This document shows positions 44,374 to 52,886 of a stretch of 64,000 bases of DNA, one piece after another (position 1 is the stretch's first letter; each line of letters opens with the position of its first letter). Made by a program: the position numbers and the translations under genes. The stretch is from an uncultured Pseudomonadota bacterium (GTDB taxonomy: Bacteria; Pseudomonadota; Gammaproteobacteria; Burkholderiales; SG8-39): assembly GCA_903921325.1 (NCBI GenBank), contig CAIXPL010000019.1:62001-126000 (forward strand), given 5' to 3'. The notes beneath the pieces are model-generated. The model was given only the letters and a program-made list of their open reading frames with translations. It was not told the origin of the DNA and made no database searches.

Positions 44374-44970
44374 TCACTCGACACCGGCATCGACCCAGGC
44401 GCGCGCCTCGGCATAGAGCTGCTCGACCCCGGGGTGCCGGGTGGTGAGTAGATCAGGGTCAACGGTTGCCCCGTTGCGGCTCTGCACATAGGCCAGGTAG
44501 CGGTAGCCCTCCGGAAAACGATCGAGCAAAGCGGGATCAAGCTTGATCTCAGTCCCTGGCAGAGCCGGTGCCATGCAGCTCTTGTCGTAGATGCAGACCC
44601 GTCGCACGATCGCCCAGCGGCCGTCACGTCGCTCGAAGAAATCGAAGAATCGACCGTAGCAGTTGACATCGACCTCGACGCCATCGACCAGTGCGCGCAC
44701 CACAATTTCCATCTTGGTTTGTACCCGCGCCCGATGCCCTTTCAATTCAATCGAGCAGCCCCCCAGTACATGCATGGAACGCCCGCCGCGCTTCCAGGCT
44801 GCCTCGGAGGCAACCAGAAACTGGCTGAACGGCCCGTTGAACCAGGTGGCACGAAACACGCCGTCTTCATGAAAAGTCGAGCGCAGCAGATCAAACTGCC
44901 CGGTATCACGCCACAGCGCCCAGTTGTCCACCACCTCACGAATCGCCAGCCGCTCAAGAATTGGGTCCAT
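44374..44970 (-). CDS. SnoaL/NTF2-like protein
   Basis: Single-domain protein of 198 residues with an NTF2-like fold: the N-terminal helix IREVVDNWALWRDTGQFDLLRSTF and strands VQTKMEIVVRALVDGVEVDVN and CYGRFFDFFERRDGRWAIVRR. Relatives include hydroxylating-dioxygenase beta subunits and small isomerases. It diverges from the Rieske alpha gene across 135 bp and probably belongs to the same catabolic locus. Its specific role is unknown. Confidence 0.83.
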   Translation of the reverse strand: MDPILERLAIREVVDNWALWRDTGQFDLLRSTFHEDGVFRATWFNGPFSQFLVASEAAWKRGGRSMHVLGGCSIELKGHRARVQTKMEIVVRALVDGVEVDVNCYGRFFDFFERRDGRWAIVRRVCIYDKSCMAPALPGTEIKLDPALLDRFPEGYRYLAYVQSRNGATVDPDLLTTRHPGVEQLYAEARAWVDAGVE

Positions 44971-45105
44971 ATCTGCACCAGATCAAAGAACACAGCCGCC
45001 ATCATCTCATCCCTGACACCCGCGCGGAGCATGCCAGCCAACCCTCTGCTAGCATCACACAGGCCGCAGCGGGCGGTGAGCTCTCAGGCGAACGGAGCGA
45101 TCAGA

Positions 45106-46365
45106 ATGAGCTTTCAAGTGCATTGGGAGCGCGATGATTACTCGCGTATCCCGTTTCACCTGTATCACGATCCTGCGGTCTACGCCCTTGAGATGGAGCG
45201 CATCTTTCGCGGGCCATGCTGGAGCTATCTGTGCATGGAAGCCGAACTCCCGAGGCTGGGGGACTTTCGTACCACCTGGGTCGGTGACACACCGGTGGTA
45301 GTGTCACGCGATGCCCAGTCAGGCGCGATACACGCCTTTGTGAACCGCTGTTCACATCGCGGCGCGATGATCGTGCGCAAGACTCATGGCAATGCGCCCG
45401 AGCATGTCTGTATCTACCATCGCTGGTGCTATCGCACCGACGGTGAGCTCACCGGTATTCCATTTCGCCGCGGCCTCAAAGGTGAAGGCGGCATGCCCGC
45501 CGATTTCGACATGGCGGCAGCCTCCCCGCAGCGCCTGCGCATCGCCAACGTGAATGGCCTGCTGTTTGGCACGTTCTCGGCGGCAAGCGAACCGATCGAG
45601 CAGTACCTGGGCGAGTTCGGCATGGGCATGATTCAGCGGTTCTTTCATAAACCGGTGCGCATCCTGGGGTACTCGCGGCAGTTGATCGGGGGCAACTGGA
45701 AGCTCTATGCCGAGAATCTGCGTGATACCTATCACGCCAGCCTGTTGCATGAGTTCTTTGTCACCTACGGGGTCGACCGCGCCACCCAGAAAGGCGGGGT
45801 CAAGATGGACGCCCGCCATCGGCACAATATGAACCACGCCTACACGGCCACCGACACCCAGGAGGAAGCGCGCGCCGCCTACGCCGGTAACGCTGGCGTG
45901 GCGTTGGACCGGATGCGCCTGCGTGACACCAAGCTGCTGCAGCACACCCCGGAATTTGACGACCGCATGAATCTGGCCGCACCGACGTTTTTTCCCAACG
46001 CCCTGGTGGTGCAGATCAATCATTCACTGGCGACCCGGCAGATTCGACCTAAAGGGGTCGATGCGCTCGAGGTGTTTCAGACCGTGTTTGGCTATGCCGA
46101 TGACAGCGACGAGCTGACTCGCCATCGACTCATTTCAGCCAATCTGGTCGGACCTGCCGGATTCGTCAGCATGGAGGATGGTGAGGCGATCGAACTGATT
46201 CAAAAGGCCACCGCCAGCACCACCGATGAGACCAACATCATCGAGATGGGCGGTCGCGGCGCGATCACTGATCAGGCCCATCGGGTGACCGAAACGCCGG
46301 TGCGCGGCTTCTGGTCTTACTGGGCCGAGCTGATGGGTGTTGAGCCCCCTGGAGGTGTTCGATGA
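45106..46365 (+). CDS. Rieske non-heme iron oxygenase, large subunit
   Basis: Alpha subunit of an aromatic-ring-hydroxylating type oxygenase, 419 residues. The Rieske [2Fe-2S] ligands are C82, H84, C102 and H105 (NRCSHRGAM and VCIYHRWC). The catalytic iron site shows NLRDTYHASLLHEFF with D207, H210 and H215. ATG 45106 has GGAG upstream. The beta subunit overlaps by ATGA. No ferredoxin or reductase gene is adjacent, so electrons must come from elsewhere. The substrate is unknown. Confidence 0.93.
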   Translation: MSFQVHWERDDYSRIPFHLYHDPAVYALEMERIFRGPCWSYLCMEAELPRLGDFRTTWVGDTPVVVSRDAQSGAIHAFVNRCSHRGAMIVRKTHGNAPEHVCIYHRWCYRTDGELTGIPFRRGLKGEGGMPADFDMAAASPQRLRIANVNGLLFGTFSAASEPIEQYLGEFGMGMIQRFFHKPVRILGYSRQLIGGNWKLYAENLRDTYHASLLHEFFVTYGVDRATQKGGVKMDARHRHNMNHAYTATDTQEEARAAYAGNAGVALDRMRLRDTKLLQHTPEFDDRMNLAAPTFFPNALVVQINHSLATRQIRPKGVDALEVFQTVFGYADDSDELTRHRLISANLVGPAGFVSMEDGEAIELIQKATASTTDETNIIEMGGRGAITDQAHRVTETPVRGFWSYWAELMGVEPPGGVR

Positions 46366-46904
46366 ATCATCCACTCTCTTCAAGCGTACCGCCCAGCCCC
46401 GAGCTGCGCGCCGCGGCAAGCGATCTGATGGCCGAATACGGTCTGCGCATCGATGAGGACAGGCTCGAGGACTGGATCGACCTGTTTGATCAGATCTGTG
46501 ATTACAAGGTGGTAACCCGCGAGAACATCGAACAGGGTCTGCCCAATGTGCTGATCTGGTGCGACAACCAGGACATGCTGCGTGATCGCATCGCCTCGTA
46601 CCGTGATGTCAATGAATACAATTTGCACTGGGGCCGGCATGTCATCGGACCGTTGCGATTCTGTGGCCGTGTCTACGCAGCTGACCAGGCCCTGGCACGC
46701 GCCGATCGAGCGCCGATCTGGGTGATTGAGGCCGCCTACAGTCTTTATCAGACCGATCTGGAAGGTGCGAGCCGGCTGTTCAGTGTCGGTCGCTATCGCG
46801 CCGAGATCATCGCAAGCCCAGCAGGAACTCTCGCACGCATCCGCTCCATGCTGGTGATCGCCGATACCGCGCTCATTCCGACGCTGCTGGCCGCACCGAT
46901 ATGA
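46362..46904 (+). CDS. Rieske oxygenase small (beta) subunit
   Basis: Beta subunit of the ring-hydroxylating type, 180 residues, SnoaL-like fold without catalytic metal. It is recognised by LEDWIDLFDQICDYKVVTREN, DMLRDRIASYRDVNEYN and GASRLFSVGRYRAEI. The 4-bp ATGA overlap with the alpha subunit indicates coupled synthesis of an alpha3-beta3 enzyme. Its end is 13 bp from the end of the facing SDR gene. Confidence 0.9.
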   Translation: MNHPLSSSVPPSPELRAAASDLMAEYGLRIDEDRLEDWIDLFDQICDYKVVTRENIEQGLPNVLIWCDNQDMLRDRIASYRDVNEYNLHWGRHVIGPLRFCGRVYAADQALARADRAPIWVIEAAYSLYQTDLEGASRLFSVGRYRAEIIASPAGTLARIRSMLVIADTALIPTLLAAPI

Positions 46905-46917
46905 GGCACCATCGCAC

Positions 46918-47691
46918 TCAGCGCGCGTTGTACCCGCCATCAACCAGCAAATCCGCCCCAGTCATGAAACTGGATGCGTCTGTGGCCAGAAACAGTGCCG
47001 CTGTCGCCAATTCTGTCGGCAGACCGAGCCGCCCCATGGCGTGCGCCGGCGCGAGTGCGGCGCGCGCCGCCTCCATGCTGCCCAGGCGATAGGTCAGTCG
47101 ATCGGTTTCGACTGCGCCGGGTGACAGGGTGTTGACCCGAATGTTTTGCGCGGCGTGGTCGATCGCCATTGCCTTGGCCATCTGAATGAGCGCTCCCTTG
47201 GTGCTGCAATAGGCGACCCGGCCAGGGGCGCCGACCGAGCCAAGCTGGGAGGCGATATGAATGATCGATCCACCACCAGCTTGTGCCATGACCGGAATCA
47301 CCCATCGGCTCATCAGGAAGGCACCGCCGACATTCACCGCAAACACCTGATTCCAGCTCGCCAGATCAAATTCGAGCACGCTGCCGCTCGGATCATTGCC
47401 GGCCGCACCGTTAACCAACACCCGCGGCGGGCCCAGCTGCTCGACGACCTGCCTGACCGCCGCCTCGGTCTGGGCTTCATGGGAGACATCGCAAGCCAGT
47501 GCAAGGGCGCGCGAACCGGCACTACGGATTGCCGCAGCGGTCGATTCGGCAGACTCCCCATTGCGATCCACACAGGCCACGCTTGCCCCGGCGGCGGCAA
47601 ACACGCGGCAGATCGCCCCGCCGATACCACCGCCGGCCCCGGTGACCACGGCCACTTTGCCGGTGAGCAGAAAAGGATCAAGACTCGCCAT
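46918..47691 (-). CDS. Short-chain dehydrogenase/reductase (SDR)
   Basis: Classical SDR of 257 residues. Cofactor motif TGAGGGIGGAI, the structural motif seen as NGAAG instead of NNAG, catalytic Ser in HIASQLGS and Tyr/Lys in YCSTKGA, and NTLSPGAVETD. An aspartate at the end of strand 2 (CVDRNG) suggests NAD(H). ATG 47691 has GGAG 9 bp upstream and overlaps the livF 3' end by 14 bp, so it is the last gene of livKHMGF-SDR. It could oxidise the diol or alcohol produced by the Rieske enzyme. Confidence 0.88.
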   Translation of the reverse strand: MASLDPFLLTGKVAVVTGAGGGIGGAICRVFAAAGASVACVDRNGESAESTAAAIRSAGSRALALACDVSHEAQTEAAVRQVVEQLGPPRVLVNGAAGNDPSGSVLEFDLASWNQVFAVNVGGAFLMSRWVIPVMAQAGGGSIIHIASQLGSVGAPGRVAYCSTKGALIQMAKAMAIDHAAQNIRVNTLSPGAVETDRLTYRLGSMEAARAALAPAHAMGRLGLPTELATAALFLATDASSFMTGADLLVDGGYNAR

Positions 47692-48592
47692 GTTTGAGGG
47701 CTCCAAGATAAGCCTCCTGGACGCGCGGGTCCGCTTTCAAGTCGACGCATGCGCCAGAGGCGATGATGCGACCGGTCTGGAGCACATAGCCGCGGGTCGC
47801 GCAATCGAGCGCATAGCGGGCGTTTTGCTCCACCAGCAGCACACTGGTACCGGCCCGATTGATCTGGGCAATGCTCTGGAAGATTTCACGCACGATGATC
47901 GGCGCCAAACCAAGCGAGGGTTCGTCCAGGCACAGCAGCACCGGTTCGGACATCAAGGCGCGTGCCAGCGCGAGCATCTGCTGCTCGCCACCGGACAAGG
48001 TACCAGCCGGCTGCGTCGCACGCTCGCGCAGACGCGGAAAGCGCTCCATCATCTGTTCGATCAACCGGTCAACGCGCGGCTTGTCAGCGCGATAGCGAAA
48101 GCCACCCATCTCGAGGTTTTCACGCACCGTCAGATAGGGAAACACCCGGCGCCCTTCGGGCACCAGCGCGATGCCGGCAAGCAGTCGCTCATGCGCTCGC
48201 ATCTGGGTGATATCAGCACCGCGAAATCGAATTTGCCCGCGCCGGGCACGCATCAGCCCAGCCACACCGCGCAGGGTGGTTGACTTACCGGCACCATTGG
48301 AACCGATCAGACTCACGATCTCGCCCTGCATGACCTGGAGCGTGATGTCCCGGCACGCAGGCAAATCGCCATAGGCGAGCTCAACGCCCTGTAACTCGAG
48401 CAGTTTGGCACCGGGCGACTCGATCACCGGAGAGGGCGATCCGGATTGGGAGTGCGACGGTGACGGTGCTTGGGCTGCCGACTGGGTTGCTGACTGGGTT
48501 GCTGACTGGGTTGCTGACTGGGTTGCTGACTGGGTTGCTGAATGGGCCGCTGAAGGGGGCCTTGATTGCCATGCCGATTGCGCCTCGCTCAT
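47678..48592 (-). CDS. livF: Branched-chain-type ABC transporter ATP-binding protein LivF
   Basis: ATPase of a Liv-type importer, 304 residues. Walker A LIGSNGAGKSTTLR, signature LSGGEQQMLALAR, Walker B VLLCLDEPSLGLAP. The first 60 residues are a non-family extension containing SATQ repeated five times from 12-bp tandem DNA, followed by a Ser/Pro-rich stretch; the domain proper starts near LLELQGVELAYGDL. ATGA overlap with livG. The extension may be translated, although no internal start was tested. Confidence 0.92.
   Translation of the reverse strand: MSEAQSAWQSRPPSAAHSATQSATQSATQSATQSATQSAAQAPSPSHSQSGSPSPVIESPGAKLLELQGVELAYGDLPACRDITLQVMQGEIVSLIGSNGAGKSTTLRGVAGLMRARRGQIRFRGADITQMRAHERLLAGIALVPEGRRVFPYLTVRENLEMGGFRYRADKPRVDRLIEQMMERFPRLRERATQPAGTLSGGEQQMLALARALMSEPVLLCLDEPSLGLAPIIVREIFQSIAQINRAGTSVLLVEQNARYALDCATRGYVLQTGRIIASGACVDLKADPRVQEAYLGALKHGES
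48481..48552 (-). repeat. 12-bp tandem repeat, five perfect copies, in the livF N-terminus
   Basis: ACTGGGTTGCTG occurs five times without change from 48481 to 48540, followed by the variant AATGGGCCGCTG (48541-48552). It encodes SATQ repeats on the minus strand. Perfect identity between copies suggests recent expansion; copy number changes would alter protein length without frameshift. Confidence 0.95.
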
Positions 48593-49374
48593 AGCGCGAC
48601 CTCCGGCCTGTTTACATCGACACCCAGGTAGGCCTCGATCACGCGCGACTCGCGTTGCACCGCTGCCGGCGTGCCTTCGAACAGCGGCACACCACGGTCC
48701 ATGACAAACACGCGATCGGCCAGGTTCATCACCAGGTCCATATTGTGTTCAACCACCACCAGAGTGATGCCGCGTGCGCGAATTTCGCGCAGGCGTTCAA
48801 GCAGAAATCCAACCTCGCTCGCATTGAGTCCGGCAGCCGGCTCATCGAGCATGAACAAACGCGGTCGGGTAGCCAGGGCGCGGGCGATTTCCAGCAATCG
48901 CTGCTCGCCATAGGAGAGCGCTCCGGCGCGCTCACCTGCGCGCCCGGCGAGGCCCACAAACTCTAGTAGCGCCATCGCCTCATCGCGCGACCGTGCCCAG
49001 TCGCTCCAGAAGCGACCGGCCGGCAGGGCATACTGCCACAGCGGAATCTGATGATGCAGATGCGCCCCTGCCAATACATTGTCGAGCAGTGATAATTGAC
49101 GGAACAGGCGGATTTTCTGAAAAGTGCGTGCAAGGCCCAGCCGTGCGCGGCGGTGCGCGGGCAGCCCCGCCATTCGATGCCCAGCCAGTTCCAGCGACCC
49201 CGCATCCGGTTGATAGACCCCGGAGAGCAGATTCATCAACGTGGACTTGCCTGCCCCGTTGGGGCCGATGACGGCCAGAATTGAGCGTTCCTCGACGCTC
49301 AGGCTGACACCCTGCACCGCCTGCACGCCACCAAAGCGCTTACGCAGATCAACCGTCTTGAGCAGGATGGCCAT
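48589..49374 (-). CDS. livG: Branched-chain-type ABC transporter ATP-binding protein LivG
   Basis: Second ATPase of the importer, 261 residues. Walker A VIGPNGAGKSTLMN, signature LSYGEQRLLEIAR, Walker B LFMLDEPAAGLNASE, the LNxxE ending typical of LivG. ATG 49374 shares one base with the livM stop. It pairs with LivF on the cytoplasmic face of LivHM. Confidence 0.94.
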   Translation of the reverse strand: MAILLKTVDLRKRFGGVQAVQGVSLSVEERSILAVIGPNGAGKSTLMNLLSGVYQPDAGSLELAGHRMAGLPAHRRARLGLARTFQKIRLFRQLSLLDNVLAGAHLHHQIPLWQYALPAGRFWSDWARSRDEAMALLEFVGLAGRAGERAGALSYGEQRLLEIARALATRPRLFMLDEPAAGLNASEVGFLLERLREIRARGITLVVVEHNMDLVMNLADRVFVMDRGVPLFEGTPAAVQRESRVIEAYLGVDVNRPEVAL

Positions 49375-50459
49375 CAGTGCACTCCCTGCCGCGCCCAGCG
49401 CGCGCGCACGAGTTGCCACGCTTGCACCATGCCCCCGGGCATGAACAATACGCACAGCGTGAGGGCGATGCCATAGACCATCAGTCGCCAGTCGCCGAAG
49501 TCGCGCAGCAACTCGGGCAGAAAGGTCAACACCACAGCACCGATCACCGGCCCGACACGTGTGCCGAGCCCGCCCACGATCACCATCGCAAGCATCGTGA
49601 ACGACTCGACAATGCTGAAGGCATCGGGCACCAGCGTGCCAACAAAGCCGGGATAGAAACACCCGGCCAGCCCTGCGATGGCCGCGCCCAGACCTACCGA
49701 GAATGCCTTCCAGCGCGCCGGATTGACGCCCAGCGAAGCGGCTGAAATCTCATCCTCGCGAATCGAACGCAGCGTTTCGCCAACCGGTGAGCGCATGAGG
49801 TTGTCGAGCACACCGTAGACCAGCAAGGCAATCAGCGCCACCAGATAGAAAAGATGCGCCGGATTGGAAAATTCAATCACACCCAGCGGGCCGAGCGTCA
49901 TTGGCGGCGGCGGGCGAATGCCATAGATGCCGCGCACCCCCTGGGTCACGCTTTCCCAGTTCACCAGCACCTGATAGACGATCACCGCAAAACCAAGCGA
50001 TGCGATGCCCAGATAGTGACCGCGCAGGCGGGCTGCAAATGCTGCAAGCAGCAGCCCAAGCGCCCCGGCGGCCAGGATCGCAGCAGGCACCGCCCACCAG
50101 AACGGCCAGCCGTGGCTTTTGAGGAGCACGGTGGACACATAGGCACCAATAGCAAAAAAGGCCGATTGCCCCAGGTTCAGTTGCCCGCAATCACCAATCA
50201 CCAGATTGAGTGACATTGCCAGCAACACGTTCATCGCACAGACCACCAGAATGCCCTGCCAATAGGCGCCCTTCAGGGCAAAGGGCAACAGGGCGATCAG
50301 CAGCAGCGCTGCCACGTAGCCAGGCCAGCGCAGTGGCGGACGCAGGACTCGCTCAGCTGGTTCGGAAGACGGTAACGCGTGCGACGCTGCAACCGGAGAC
50401 GCCGCCGCCGCGGACGGTGCCCGCTCAGGCGGCGTCAAAGGCGGAAGCGCGCCACTCAT
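49374..50459 (-). CDS. livM: Branched-chain-type ABC transporter permease LivM
   Basis: Inner-membrane permease of 361 residues, with about 10 hydrophobic segments and the LivM stretch SLNLVIGDCGQLNLGQSAFFAIGAY and GAAIAGLAGCFYPGFVGTLVPD. The N-terminal 40 residues are Pro/Ala/Ser-rich and hydrophilic. ATGA overlap with livH upstream. Confidence 0.93.
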   Translation of the reverse strand: MSGALPPLTPPERAPSAAAASPVAASHALPSSEPAERVLRPPLRWPGYVAALLLIALLPFALKGAYWQGILVVCAMNVLLAMSLNLVIGDCGQLNLGQSAFFAIGAYVSTVLLKSHGWPFWWAVPAAILAAGALGLLLAAFAARLRGHYLGIASLGFAVIVYQVLVNWESVTQGVRGIYGIRPPPPMTLGPLGVIEFSNPAHLFYLVALIALLVYGVLDNLMRSPVGETLRSIREDEISAASLGVNPARWKAFSVGLGAAIAGLAGCFYPGFVGTLVPDAFSIVESFTMLAMVIVGGLGTRVGPVIGAVVLTFLPELLRDFGDWRLMVYGIALTLCVLFMPGGMVQAWQLVRARWARQGVH

Positions 50460-51373
50460 ACGTTTTCCTCGCGCCGCTCGGCGATCAAACCGGTCGGGCG
50501 TACTGCGAGCATTGCCAGCAGCAGCACAAACACCACCAGATCGATCAAGCCCGAGCCAAGGTATTGCACCGTAAACGCTTCGATGATACCAACCAGAATG
50601 CCCGCGATGATGGTGCCTTCCATATTGCCAAAGCCACCGATGATCACAATGGCGAAGGCCTTCACAATCACGCTGCTGCCAGCAAACGGAGTGAGCACGA
50701 TCACCGGGCCGAGCAGAGCACCAGCCAGGCCGGCAAGTGCCGAGGCAATCACAATCGTGAGTCCGATCAGATACCGCTCATTGATGCCCATAAGGCCCGC
50801 GGTTTCACGATCCTGCGACACGGCACGCAACGCCTTGCCCAGATAGGTGTGGCGCATGAAAGCATGCAGACCGCCAATGGCGAGCGCCGCCACCACCACA
50901 ACGAGCAGACTTTGCGCGCTGAAAAAGATCTTGCCCAGCCGCAGCGTGTGCTGGGTAAAGGGCGAGTCAAATGAATAGGGGATCGGACCAAAGAGCGCAA
51001 GCTGGCCATTTTCCAGCAGTACCGATACACCTATCGTTGCAATCAAGGGCCGCAACTCATCGCCGCGATCCCGCAGCGGCGCAAATACGGCCGCGTTAAT
51101 CAGATAGCCGAGCAATGCCCCGGCACCCATGGCAAAGAAAATCGACAACAGATAGGCGGTGGCATCGGGCAGGCCCAGGACATGGGTTGCCAATCGACTC
51201 GCGCTGAAAAAAGCGGTGAACGCGCCGATGGTGACAAAATCAGCATGCGCGAAATTGATCTGGTTCATCACCCCATAGATCAGGGTAAGACCCAGGGCAA
51301 CCAGCACGTACAGGCAGCCCAGATACACGCCATTCAACGTTTGCTGCAAGACCAGTGCGAGGATGTCGGGCAT
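50456..51373 (-). CDS. livH: Branched-chain-type ABC transporter permease LivH
   Basis: Permease of 305 residues, standard LivH length, with LTLIYGVMNQINFAHADFVTIGA and the EAA-like region VIASALAGLAGALLGPVIV. It follows livK after a 178-bp spacer containing a stem-loop and repeat array, so its expression may be lower than that of the binding protein. Confidence 0.93.
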   Translation of the reverse strand: MPDILALVLQQTLNGVYLGCLYVLVALGLTLIYGVMNQINFAHADFVTIGAFTAFFSASRLATHVLGLPDATAYLLSIFFAMGAGALLGYLINAAVFAPLRDRGDELRPLIATIGVSVLLENGQLALFGPIPYSFDSPFTQHTLRLGKIFFSAQSLLVVVVAALAIGGLHAFMRHTYLGKALRAVSQDRETAGLMGINERYLIGLTIVIASALAGLAGALLGPVIVLTPFAGSSVIVKAFAIVIIGGFGNMEGTIIAGILVGIIEAFTVQYLGSGLIDLVVFVLLLAMLAVRPTGLIAERREENV

Positions 51374-51413
51374 CGGCCGTGAGCCTGCGCTAGTCGCCTC
51401 GGCCGAGCACGAC

Positions 51414-51428
51414 GGGTGCCTGGCACCC
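51414..51428 (-). promoter_or_regulatory. Stem-loop between livK and livH
   Basis: GGGTGCC and GGCACCC with one base between form a palindrome giving a 6-bp stem with a 3-nt loop. No U-run follows in the minus direction. Its place between the binding-protein and permease genes parallels the urtA-urtB hairpin, consistent with differential message stability. Confidence 0.5.
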
Positions 51429-51454
51429 GCTCGCGCGGCCCGATGTGCACCGCC

Positions 51455-51586
51455 AGGGCTTGCCTACCAAGGCAGCATCATCCGAACCGCGTAGTGGCAT
51501 GGCTCACCTGCCAAGGCAGTCTCCCCCGGATCGTGCGCTGACAGGGTTCGCCTACCAAGGCAGACTCTTCCAGGACAGATCCGGTT
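51455..51586. repeat. 44-bp imperfect tandem repeat, three copies, reaching into the livK 3' end
   Basis: Copies begin about 51455, 51499 and 51543. The core GCCTACCAAGGCAG is identical in the first and third; the middle copy has ACCTGCCAAGGCAG. The third copy contains the livK stop codon (CTA at 51552-51554 on the plus strand), and the first carries the same CTA. Confidence 0.75.
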
Positions 51587-52712
51587 GGGTTTCAACAAAG
51601 TGGATCACCGAGGGGTCCACCGTCTGGCCGCTGGCATCGAAAGTGATCTTGCCCGTCGTGAGCTCCAGGTCCTTGATCCTGGAGAAACGATCGCGAATCG
51701 ACTCGGCATCGGTCGCCCCTTGACGCACCGCTTCGGCAACCAGTTGAATCGTGTCATAGGCATGCGCATTGATATGCGTCGGGGTCTTGTCAGCGCCATA
51801 GCGGGCACGGAAGGCGGCGATGAAATCAGTCACCACCTTGCGCTTCTCGGTCGGATCGAACTGCACGATCCGTACATAACCGACCGATGCTTGTCCCGCC
51901 TTGGCATCGTAGCCCCAGGGCAGCCAGATCGATCCCATCTGAATGCCGCTGCCGCCGCCGCCCTTTACCACCTGGGCCTGCGCCAACGCTTGCGACAGGC
52001 GCACCTGCTGCCCTTCAAGGCCGAATGTGGGCAGCACATCGACCTTGCCAAGCGCTGCAATGCGCGTGGCAATCGGGGTGAAGTCATTCACATCGCGGCC
52101 AAAATCGATCCGCGCCAGAATCTTGCCGCCGGCCGCCTCGAATTCCTTGGCAAACCCGTCAGCGTTATCCACCCCCGCATTGGTCTTCTCATAGAGCAGC
52201 ACCGCAGTGCGCGCACCCAGCTTGGTATAGGCATTGCGCCCCAGGGGTATGCCCTGCTGCTTGGCATTGGGGAAAATGCGAAACACATATTTGTAGCCTG
52301 ACTCGGTCAGCTGATTGGTTGCCGAACCGGCATTGAGCATGGGCACGTGGGCCTGCTCGAAGATCGGCGCAATCGCAAGCGAAGCGTCGGAGCATTCCTC
52401 ACCGATCACCACATCGGGTTTGAACTGCTCGAGCATGCGCTTGGCCGTGTTGGTTGCCTGCAGGGGACTGCACGCCGAGTCTTCGATCTTCACCTCGAAG
52501 TGGTTGCCATTCACGCCACTACCGCGGTTGATCTGATCGAGCGCGAGGTCCATTCCCTCCTTGCCCTGCACGCCGAAATAGGACGCCGGACCCGACACCG
52601 GAATGAGCACACCGATCTTGATGGTCTTTTGCGCCAGTGCCGGTGCGCTCGCCAGCGCGCAACCGATAGCGGCGAACAGCGCGATGCCTTCTACAAGACG
52701 TCTACTGATCAT
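51552..52712 (-). CDS. livK: Branched-chain-type ABC transporter substrate-binding protein LivK
   Basis: Periplasmic binding protein of 386 residues; signal peptide ends near APALAQ. Marks of the family are KIGVLIPVSGPASYFGVQG, LALDQINRGSGVNG, and VVIGEECSDASLAIAPIFEQ. ATG 52712 has AGGAG. The ligand need not be an amino acid: in this family many bind aromatic or short acids, which would fit the oxygenase genes nearby. It is first in livKHMGF-SDR. An inverted repeat lies 42 bp upstream of the start. Confidence 0.93.
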   Translation of the reverse strand: MISRRLVEGIALFAAIGCALASAPALAQKTIKIGVLIPVSGPASYFGVQGKEGMDLALDQINRGSGVNGNHFEVKIEDSACSPLQATNTAKRMLEQFKPDVVIGEECSDASLAIAPIFEQAHVPMLNAGSATNQLTESGYKYVFRIFPNAKQQGIPLGRNAYTKLGARTAVLLYEKTNAGVDNADGFAKEFEAAGGKILARIDFGRDVNDFTPIATRIAALGKVDVLPTFGLEGQQVRLSQALAQAQVVKGGGGSGIQMGSIWLPWGYDAKAGQASVGYVRIVQFDPTEKRKVVTDFIAAFRARYGADKTPTHINAHAYDTIQLVAEAVRQGATDAESIRDRFSRIKDLELTTGKITFDASGQTVDPSVIHFVETQPDLSWKSLPW

Positions 52713-52754
52713 TCTGATCTCCTGGAATGCAACCGTGGACAAGTGAGCGGCCGG

Positions 52755-52784
52755 ACCTCAAGCCCGCACCGTTGCACTTGAGGT
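52755..52784. promoter_or_regulatory. Inverted repeat in the livK / MDR divergent promoter region, candidate operator
   Basis: Perfect 8-bp arms ACCTCAAG (52755-52762) and CTTGAGGT (52777-52784), centres 22 bp apart, lie between two divergent genes. The two-turn spacing suits a dimeric repressor or activator on one DNA face. No regulator gene is adjacent, so the factor is unknown. Confidence 0.55.
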
Positions 52785-52886
52785 ATCTAGCGTACCTGAA
52801 CCTGAACCGACAGGGAGACCGCTTGCGCGGGCAACCGCGGTAGGATGCCAACCTGCTCCAACTTCCCTCACGCTTACGGAGATCCC

